A DNA stretch of 64,000 nt from Gigantopelta aegis (taxonomy: Eukaryota > Mollusca > Gastropoda > Neomphalida > Peltospiridae). Below, piece by piece: positions 55,961 to 64,000 of the stretch. How positions within the stretch are numbered: the stretch's first letter is position 1; each line of letters opens with the position of its first letter. The stretch is taken from assembly GCF_016097555.1 (NCBI RefSeq), contig NC_054706.1, forward strand, positions 52,967,793-53,031,792, given 5' to 3'. Under the pieces are notes generated by a model. It had not been told where the DNA came from. It ran no database searches and saw only the letters and a program-made list of their open reading frames with translations. A program made the position numbers and the translations under genes.

Positions 55961-56074
55961 GCTGATACATGCTCCTCATGTTCCGGTTGTCACGTGACAA
56001 ATCAACACCTCTGCATCAAGGATCTATCACCTTGGGCTTGGGCTTTTGTTATATTGAATGAAATCAATAACGTC

Positions 56075-56368
56075 TGTTTTGTTTAACGAAACCACTAGAG
56101 CATATTGATGTATTTATCATCGGCTATTGGATGTCAACCATTTGGTAACTTTGACATATATAGTCTTAGAGATGACACCCGCTACATTTGTTCCATTATT
56201 AGCAAGGTATATTTTATATGCATTATCCCGCAGACAGGATAGCACATACCATGACCTTTGATATACCAGTCGTGGTGCACGAGCTACGAGAAATAGCCCA
56301 ATGGGCCCACCGATGGGGATCGATCGTAGATCGACCGCACATTAAGCGAGCGCTTTACCACTATCATC
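56075..56368 (-). mobile_element. SINE-A, tail type 2, reverse
   Basis: Nearly complete; the outer head is cut after CGCTTTACCACT. Confidence 0.75.
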
Positions 56369-56789
56369 TGCTTCCTCGTTTCAAACGATACTGTATTGCA
56401 AGCATAACGGCGAATAAAAGGAACAAGTCAGGAATGGCAGAAAACATCATTTCAGATTTATTTACAGCAGCAGATAAACAGTCAAAATAACGCAGCAAAT
56501 TCAACATCATTATCCAGTAAATCCTGTCTGGTGTTCAAGTGAAGCTAAGCTACGAACTTAGCAAAAGTAGTTTAATAGGAATGCAGGCATAAACGTAATT
56601 TCATTGGCTTAAATACTTGAAATTGTTTGTAAAGAGTTTCAATTTCAGTTCAGAAATTCCAGGCTTAAATTGCTCACTTCTGTCAAGAGGTAATCTTTCC
56701 GTTTTCCTTTTTATTAATTTTAGACATTATGACTTTAACATCGAAATGCAAAGTTACGATCAACCAGTTCAGTTCAGGATGTTTAACAA
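56369..56789. other. Intergenic, no gene seen
   Basis: Unique AT-rich sequence. Confidence 0.5.
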
Positions 56790-57186
56790 GTAAGCTACCG
56801 GCCTCGGTGGCGTCGTGGTAGGTCATCGGTCTACAGGCTGGTAGGTACTGGGTTCGGATCCCAGTCGAGGCATGGGATTTTTAATCCAGATACCGACTCC
56901 AAACTCTGAGTGAGTGCTCCGCAAGGCTCTATGGGTAGGTGTAAACCACTTGCACCAACCAGTGATCCATAACTGGTTCAACAAAGGCCATGGTTTGTGC
57001 TATCCTGCCTGTGGGAAGCGCAAATAAAAGATCCCTTGCTGCTAATCGGAAGAGTAGCCCATATAGTGGCGACAGCGGGTTTCCTCTCAAAATCTGTGTG
57101 GTCCTTAACCATATGTCAGACGCCATATAACCGTAAATAAAATGTGTTGAGTGCGTCGTTAAATAAACATTTCTTTCTTTCTTTCA
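56790..57186 (+). mobile_element. SINE-B, full length, tail type 1
   Basis: Very similar to 34043-34430; ends in a TTTC run. Confidence 0.9.
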
Positions 57187-57274
57187 AAGTAAGCTGTTAT
57201 AGCGCACGCCTGTCATGGGCGCAAGTTCTGATTGTCGCCAGTTTTTCCATCCAGGACAGGATGATCAATCATTC

Positions 57275-57370
57275 ATTTATTCATTCTTATTTTCGTGCTT
57301 ATCCAATTAAGGTTAAAGCACGCTGTCCTGGACACACACGTCAGCTATCTGGGTGGGCAGTCTGTGACGT
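57275..57370 (-). mobile_element. SINE-C fragment, reverse
   Basis: Keeps ATCCAATTAAGGTTAAAGCA and CTGTCCTGGACACAC only. Confidence 0.6.
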
Positions 57371-57524
57371 TTTTTTCTGGTAAATTTAATAAGGGTTAAA
57401 AATGTTAAATAGGGTATATGCTACTACAAACCGTTGTTTAAAGCACTCTTAAGATCAATTTTAGCTAGATTTCTGTTTAGATAATACTTCACGTGCAATG
57501 CCCTTCATCCAGCTCCTAATGAAT

Positions 57525-57960
57525 ACCATCTTCATAAATCAAGGCTAATATTCGTTCCTCGTATACAGCCTTGATACATGTAGTCAAGATTACTGATATC
57601 CACTACTAGCGCCCTCTATTGGAAGAAAATTTGTAACACCGATTATGTCTCTTACACGATGACATCGCTGACCAATCACAGCATCGGTAACATGTGACAA
57701 TCTTGAAAGCAATATCAAAAATTAACCGCCGAAACCTTTTTTTTAACATATCGTGACAAACACGACACGTTTCCACGGACGCTGACGCTGCCATCTTTGT
57801 TTACAATAACAAGGGAATCTATAAGGAGCGTTGCGATTCGTTGCAATCAGATCTCATCGCATCCAATGAAATTTAAGCATTTTGTGGCACGATTTCTTGA
57901 TGACATGTATCAAGGCTGAATACGAGGAACGAATATTAGCCTTGATTTATGAAGATGAAT
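57525..57960. mobile_element. MITE with about 55-bp TIRs
   Basis: 57530-57588 and 57896-57955 are inverted repeats (CAAGGCTAATATTCGTTCCT at the left). The interior of about 310 bp is unique in this window. No clear TSD was settled. Confidence 0.75.
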
Positions 57961-58735
57961 GAATACATGCTTGTTCTGTTACCATGTCAGCAGACTCGGT
58001 TAATTTTAACAATATGGTCTTTTAAAGTCTGAACTATTGAACAGGCATCAGATACACTTGATGAAGTAGTAAACAATCAATCCTTAAAATCGACACCCTG
58101 GAGGAATGGCCACTGATATGTGGATCTCCTAAATATGGTCTACTTGAAACATACAGGAAATGGGGAAACATTCCTTGAAACAGTTTACCACTTCCTATTG
58201 CGGTGTTTTGGTTTTAAAGTTACATTATCTGGTTACCATATGATAACATCATGTACAAATGTCAAATACAAGCTCAAATGCACTTTAAAAAAAGTCGTGT
58301 GTGTTCGCTATGAACGGAGATCGTCAAAAGTATACGCACGATTCGTCGCCTCTGTCGCCATAGCTCGGCAAAGCACAAACGACAGCCTGTTGCCAGTTTC
58401 AGTTAACACGTGCGTTTGCCGATTTCAAATTGTAGGGTTCGTCTCAAAAAATTAAAAGAGAAATCTTGCGCTGTAGTTAAAACTGGTTTGATCTTAACAA
58501 CGTATTATCGACAGTCGTACCTTCCTATTTCAGAATTGATATTTTATAAAGTGTTAGTAGAACTTTCAAAGTTTAGTTTGTATACTAGTAACACATTAAT
58601 CATGTATATATTTTTAAAATAAAATATACTAAAGTAGACAATGAACGTTTTCACTTCTTAATTTTACGTGTTAAAATCGACAAATTCAAATAAATATTAT
58701 TTCGTTTGGAAAGGGTAAAGTTGGGGTGGGGGGGG
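57961..58735. other. Intergenic, no gene seen
   Basis: Reading frames at 58120-58622 have no recognisable domain and no splice or start context to support them. Confidence 0.5.
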
Positions 58736-59200
58736 TGTTTAACGACATCAAAGATAAAGCATATTGATTTAATAATCATCCGACCCCATACAACCGTAAA
58801 TAAAATGTGTTGAGTGCGTCGTTAAATAAAACATATCCTATCCTTCCTTCCATCTGCTGTTGGATGTCTAACATTTGGTAATTTTGACATATAATCTTAG
58901 AGAGGAATCGGGTGCATATGCAGGGGGAAGGTATTGGAGGTCGAAACCCTTACTTGCCCAAGCTTAAAAACAAAAATTGAAATGTATTTTTGGGGGGAGC
59001 ATGGCCCCATATAAACTTCGCTTAACACAGTCTGTAACCCCAACCCCGCTGAAATCCCTGCACACGCGCCTTGGAAACCCGCTACATTTTTTTTAGCAAG
59101 GGATTGTTTATATGTACCATCCCACAGACAGGATATCACATACCATGGTCTTTTTGTATACCCGCCGATGGGGATCGATCCTAGACTGACCGCGCATTTA
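58736..59200 (-). mobile_element. Composite of SINE-A pieces and a G-rich MITE
   Basis: A type 2 tail start, a plus-strand type 1 tail, more body, a degraded G-rich MITE (about 58910-59070) and a head fragment are joined. Confidence 0.6.
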
Positions 59201-60130
59201 AAAAAAAAACCTTTTTAGGTCTAAGTAATGAAAAAAAATAACATATAGTCTTGAAAAATGTTACGTAAATAGAACATAGTACATGTACCCTCTTCCGCTA
59301 CCCTTAGAGCGTTACGTAATTAGTAACACCCCCTTACATGTAACGCGTATGCCAACAGCTGGCCACTGTAAACATTTCAAGGCAAATCCCCCACTCACCG
59401 ACCCCTGGAAAGGCGTTGTACCATACCTCTATGAATATAAATATGTTTTGGAGATATGAGACGACCCCTCAATCAAGACAGTTAAATTTGTTCAAAAATT
59501 GCGAAATCTCACGTGATCTCTTGTTGGGGAATACTATACTTGTGATAAGCTAATGAAAACCGAGATCGGTACGAGCCCGTCAAAAGCGTCCCACTTTCAA
59601 AAGCATAGCTTTGTTTTTGACCAGGATATGCCAGCGTAGTGAAACCAATGCGGAGAGCGGCGTCATATATGCACCAAACGTAATTGGATTTTCTGTTCTA
59701 TATGCTTAAATAATAAAAATATTCCAGGGAATGTAGTTTTAACTGCCAAAACTTTGATCAAAATATGAGTTACTTTTATGTAGAGATGGTTAATATTTAA
59801 AAGCTAGTAATTCTTGAATGAAAAATTCTAATGCCTCTCTGACTGGTGATAAACATGTATTAAAATACCAATGGATCAGATCATGGAAGTATCCATCCAC
59901 AGATTTTTCTAAGAAAACAGGTGGTCTGTTGAGTTTGTGCTAGTGGATGACGGATGCACATACATAATTATTGGCTGCACTTCAAGGAATGCACAAAAGC
60001 AACGAATCACAAGCCTATCGAAACTCACAGTATATGCATAATGTCCCAAGCTCAAAATATGTTGCCGTCAAAACTTTAACACACATTATTTCAACCTTGA
60101 CCTTTGACGGTAATTTCAGAAAATTTACCG
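59201..60130. other. Intergenic, no gene seen
   Basis: Unique sequence without recognisable coding or repeat content. Confidence 0.5.
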
Positions 60131-60134
60131 ATCT

Positions 60135-60408
60135 TTCTTTCTTCAACTTATTTTCGTGCTTATATCCAATTAAGGTTCAAGCACGCTGTCCTAGCCACAC
60201 ATCCCAGCTATCTATGCTGTCTGTCCAGGACACGGTTAGTTGTTAGTTGGTTAGTGGTTAGTGAGAGAGAAGAGGGTCTAGTGGCCATACACCTACCCAT
60301 TGAGGCCTTAAGAACTCGCTCTGGGTTGGAGCTGGTACCGGGCTGCGAACCCTGTACCTACCAGCCTGTAGTGTGATGGCTTAACCCCTGTGCCACCGAG
60401 GCCGGTAT
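60135..60408 (-). mobile_element. SINE-C, reverse, full length
   Basis: TTTC run, body, and head to CACCGAGGCCGGTA. Confidence 0.8.
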
Positions 60409-60882
60409 TTACCGATCAAATCGACAAGTAAGCGAAGGGCCGCAACTCTAATCAAGTTTATTAATTTGCTAAAAATAACTGCTTGTGCTACACTGGGGAA
60501 TCAATAATTTTAACGCAGTTGAATAAATAGCATTTATGATCCTGTAACGTTTTACAGTATTATTACAGTGTAGATAAATTTAGAAAATACCATTTACCAA
60601 TAGGCCTATTGGCAATCGATTTTTAAAACCCCCCAAATAATCATGCGGTTTTTAGGTTATATTTTGAATAAGCATAGGCCAAATGATATGGGTTCTTTAA
60701 TAAATAACATAATTTTAAGTTACCGTGTTTAGTTAAAATGATTTAAGAAAGCAACTGAACTCTTCAGTATGAACAAAGGGACGTAACTCTCGTCAGATTT
60801 GTAAAGAATAGAATTATAATACACGGCAGTAAATATTGCTATACACATTCACAAACTTGAACATTTTTATGTTGCATTAAGA
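60409..60882. other. Intergenic, no gene seen
   Basis: AT-rich unique sequence. Confidence 0.5.
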
Positions 60883-61072
60883 GAGGCGGATCTAGTGGGG
60901 GGCCCCAGGGCCCAGCCCCCCCCCCCCCTAAATTTTGTGATAGTTATAATTTTATTATACATTAATTTTCATTTTTTTTTACGATCCCTCTCCAAACCTC
61001 CCCCAAAGTTCCCTTGGCATTCCACCTCATGTCAATGGGGCCCCCTAATTTGATTTTCTGGATCCACCACTG
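60883..61072. mobile_element. hAT-type MITE
   Basis: Closely related to 2304-2471, with inverted ends AGAGGCGGATC and GGATCCACCACTG. The TSD is eroded. Confidence 0.7.
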
Positions 61073-62035
61073 ATTAATCATTATTTAAGCAGCAATAAAA
61101 CAATTTATATGTAACAGAAGTTAGAAGTCTCAGAATTTCATTTTATAAAATGGTCATTAAATGAAAATCTAAATTATTATTTTAAATAGTTGTTTGGCGA
61201 CAGTTTTATAACATTTTAAACCATGACTACGATCCGTCTCTGTGCCTATTTAGTAAAATAAAAGACAATTCGTATCGGTAATTTAAATAATTAAAGCAAT
61301 ATTATTGTGATTTACAGATAAAAACATTAGATCTAGCTGACTAACTGACTCAACGATAGGTTTTTACGCAAATTTAGGCAAACGACCAGTTAGAATAGTA
61401 ACCTTTGTTTATATAACACATCTTCACGTAAAGTATTTCCGTAAACATACAGGACACGCGTGTCTGTTGCACACTTCACATTGCTGTTCGAAACAGTCGC
61501 TTGTAACAAATGATGTTGGTGGTGTTTTTTCTCTATCGATTGGTTTGGTGTTTGGGAGGAATAGAGTCAAATGTTACAAGTTTCTCTCCTTTGAGGTTTT
61601 CCTTAATAACTCCTCTGACCTGGGTTAATTCTAATCCAGACCTGGCCGTTTAAGGGAGCTATAAAAAAGCTAAAAACAAAACAAAAAAAAGCTAAAAAAA
61701 CCCAGAAAAACAAAACAAAAACAAAAATAAAACGCTCTCGCTCCCCATCACTCACCTGAGACTAGTTCAATTAGCTAACCTTATTATGTGAATTTATGTG
61801 GTATCAATATGGTAATATCTTAAATGGCTCCCATTATAATCTATGTTAGGGGAGCAATTAATTATTCACGTCGATGTTTGCTAGTTTGTGTCCAGGTGAA
61901 CTTATACAAATTCATTGTGAAAGCATTAAGCTACTGGTAGATTTATACAAGTGGTGTTTTGACTGGTCGAATGAAAAAGTCATCTGACACGGGAATGACG
62001 TTCGTTTTGCTTAGCTCTTGTAAAGAAGACTTCTA

Positions 62036-62039
<4 letters not shown>
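61073..62039. other. Intergenic downstream of UPF-D, no gene seen
   Basis: AT-rich, with an A-rich tract at 61675-61732. Confidence 0.5.
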
Positions 62040-62106
<67 letters not shown>

Positions 62107-62109
62107 CAA

Positions 62110-62142
<33 letters not shown>

Positions 62143-62205
62143 GAGACAGAGAGATAGACAAAGAGAGACAGACAGAGAAAGAGAGACAGGGAGAAGACAA
62201 GAGGA
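62040..62205. repeat. (GA)n microsatellite
   Basis: Long GAGA run decaying into GACA and GATA variants. Confidence 0.97.
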
Positions 62206-62430
62206 GATAGGAGAGTCAGTCTTTACTTGGGCGTTTTCTAAGTTTGAATTAATTTAAAATGTATTTTATTTTAATTATATTTTAATCTTAATTTAATTGT
62301 TCTGTTATTTTGTGTTGGTTTTCTTAATTGTAAACAATAAATGTAATAATGTATGAAATGAAAATGAACCTTTCTTGGTTTCTTTCATTCTGTATTTTAT
62401 TATAGGTTCAGGTTTTGTCTACGCAATAAA

Positions 62431-63582
62431 TCAGTGTCTCCCATGCCAACCAGAAGGTCCTCCTAACAGGTCCTCGTCATAGTAAAACGAATCCTCTCTT
62501 ATCCTGGGGAAAGCGTCTCTAAGTACAAGTTTAACGTCTGACTCTATTTTGGTAAAATATTTCTTCGGTGTATAGCCATCTCTTGTAGACCTACAGATTG
62601 TGACAGCACCGGGAACAAACTGTTTTTGTTTTAATATGTCCTTCAGATTATCCGTCCTCTGATCTATTTCTGCTAAGGATGGGACGTGAAACATCACCGC
62701 AGTCTCGTTGGGTGTGTTGTAACCATAACATACTCTCATACTGTGTCTGTGATCAAAGTTCATTGTCTTTGGGCTTTGGTTTAAGCAGATTCCAACTTCT
62801 GCAAATGCTTTCAACTGATCTATAGTCATTTTACAGAATTCCAAAATGAGTTTGTTCAGAACAAGTTTGATTCTAGTATGGTCACATATATGCTGTTCCA
62901 GATTTCTCTCTCGAAGATTCTTCATGAACTCTGGCCGTAGCTTCTTTACGGCGGAGGCTAGCTTCCTGGAATTTTTACAGATACTGTCATTAACCTTTTC
63001 ACTCTGAGAGCAGACGATCTTGAAATCAATAATGGTCTGTATTAAATAGTTGTAGAACGAGTCTGTCTGTCTCTCTTGATGCGTATTCGAGGCGCATACC
63101 AAACGTTTGACCATCTGGGATACTTCATCCACCCTGTCCTGGTCAATCCCAACCCCATACAGTCGCGATACTGATGCCTCGACACCATAGAAGTCCTCAT
63201 CCACATCCAACAAGACCTTGTCCTTGGCGGTTATCCAGATGCCAGACTTAATAAGAGATATTGCCTTAATCTCACTCACGATCTCAACCAGCCCAGAATA
63301 CTTAATATTGCATTCTGATTCCTTTATGGGTATCCCATCCATGTCTTCTAAGTCGGAGGCGTTATTCATGAAGCAGTAGGTCTCGAAATTAAATTCCTTT
63401 GATGACATGCACGCACAGAGCTCCATCACAAGTCGACCTGTTTTCGTGTCCTCGCGGTTCATGGAGCCGTACCGTACCGGGAATGAGGCGTATTCCTTTT
63501 CACTCTGCCCCTCCGAGCTGTCTGTGTTCCATGTCGGCCATACCCAGATGAACCGATCTATGAAACCCGTTAGAGCAGATGC
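62431..63582 (-). CDS. UPF-D exon 4: UPF0489 catalytic-like domain
   Basis: 383 codons, acceptor TTGCAG at 63583-63588, stop TGA at 62431-62433, minus-strand AATAAA at 62396-62401. Motifs: FIDRFIWVWPTWN, LVMELCACMSS, LLDVDEDFYGVEA, VCYGYNTPNET and VTICRSTRDGYTP; ends GWHGRH. Sequons NNAS and PNET agree with UPF-B. Exons 1-3 lie beyond the right edge, judging from the strand and the other loci. The frame is open throughout, so the gene is likely functional. Confidence 0.87.
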   Translation of the reverse strand, partial: ASALTGFIDRFIWVWPTWNTDSSEGQSEKEYASFPVRYGSMNREDTKTGRLVMELCACMSSKEFNFETYCFMNNASDLEDMDGIPIKESECNIKYSGLVEIVSEIKAISLIKSGIWITAKDKVLLDVDEDFYGVEASVSRLYGVGIDQDRVDEVSQMVKRLVCASNTHQERQTDSFYNYLIQTIIDFKIVCSQSEKVNDSICKNSRKLASAVKKLRPEFMKNLRERNLEQHICDHTRIKLVLNKLILEFCKMTIDQLKAFAEVGICLNQSPKTMNFDHRHSMRVCYGYNTPNETAVMFHVPSLAEIDQRTDNLKDILKQKQFVPGAVTICRSTRDGYTPKKYFTKIESDVKLVLRDAFPRIREDSFYYDEDLLGGPSGWHGRH

Positions 63583-63665
63583 CTGCAAAAACCCCACAAG
63601 AACACTATTTCAATATTTGCATACTTTTTATGTTTATTATCGAATTATGCATAAGTATTGTATGT

Positions 63666-63781
63666 GTATGTTTTGTGTACGTGTGTGTATGTATGTATGT
63701 GTGTATGTGTATGTGTATGTATGTGTGTATGTGTATATGTGTGTATGTATGTATGTATGTATGTATATGTATATGTGTATA

Positions 63782-63821
<40 letters not shown>

Positions 63822-63840
63822 ATATGTACATGTGTGTATA
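63666..63840. repeat. (TG)n/(TATG)n microsatellite
   Basis: Mixed TGTA, TATG and TG units in intron 3 of UPF-D. Confidence 0.95.
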
Positions 63841-63846
63841 TATATA

Positions 63847-63981
63847 ATTATTGACCATCACTGAGGGCAATATCATGTTTTATGGACTGAAGAAATTGAT
63901 ATTGACCTCGGCCGTTGGCCTTGGTCAATATCAATTTCTTCGGTCCATAAAACATTATATTGCCCGAAATGTGGTCAATAA
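63847..63981. repeat. Long hairpin (fold-back MITE)
   Basis: Arms of about 60 bases (left arm TTGACCATCACTGAGGGC and on) are inverted around a 15-base loop at about 63908-63921. Confidence 0.8.
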
Positions 63982-64000
63982 TTGTTTTATGACATAATGT

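Noticed and set aside
58120-58622. Small genes of 111 and 70 codons
   Set aside because: No domain, no splice support and ordinary base composition; chance frames are expected at this length.

Overview
The window is non-coding-rich animal DNA, most likely from a mollusc and probably a gastropod. The reasons are intron-split genes, very dense tRNA-headed SINEs of the kind common in gastropod and bivalve genomes, Tc1/mariner and hAT-type DNA elements, non-LTR retrotransposons and long satellite arrays. The species cannot be named from sequence alone.

The host genes form one tandem array of four paralogues on the minus strand, all of the UPF0489 (C5orf22) family. Here they are called UPF-A (exons 1-3 at 11701-11899, 8438-8499 and 3053-3178; last exon off the left edge), UPF-B (34583-34781, 30225-30286, 26277-26402, 20820-21962; complete, 509 aa), UPF-C (53311-53539, 52630-52691, 45006-45131, 42561-43727; complete, 527 aa) and UPF-D (last exon 62431-63582; the rest off the right edge). 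All share the same splice phases: a first coding exon with a signal anchor, a 62-nt exon, a 126-nt exon and a large last exon of about 1.15 kb. A probable non-coding first exon lies 1.7-2.3 kb upstream of UPF-A, -B and -C. The predicted proteins look like type II membrane proteins with a Cys-rich, N-glycosylated lumenal or extracellular domain. They keep His, Asp-x-His-x-Asp and Asp-x-Asp motifs resembling the metal site of the arginase/deacetylase fold.

UPF-A and UPF-B lie in a recent direct segmental duplication (about 122-14812 and 22795-38953, offset about 22-23 kb). Because the copies are so alike, each acts as the empty site for insertions in the other. This fixes exact ends for a solo LTR (26635-27768), a 9-bp-TSD Mutator-like element carrying a 257-codon ORF (36696-38017), two LINE fragments, a SINE and several MITEs. 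Copy 2 also carries a fold-back palindrome and inversion at 30650-33127. UPF-C and UPF-D are older copies, but their last 225 nt are almost identical, which suggests gene conversion.

The remainder is repeats: SINEs with swappable heads and tails, several MITE families (5-bp-TSD CAGG type, TTAA type, hAT type), a Tc1 element at 16825-18419 with perfect inverted repeats inserted in a LINE, and satellites. The satellites are a 42-bp array with higher-order structure (5341-8335; shorter in copy 2 at 29060-30110), a 70-bp hairpin-forming satellite of about 57 units (45523-49506) and a 73-bp array next to the UPF-C start. Intron 2 of UPF-A, -B and -C each holds one of these arrays. No RNA gene, CRISPR array or bacterial feature is supported.
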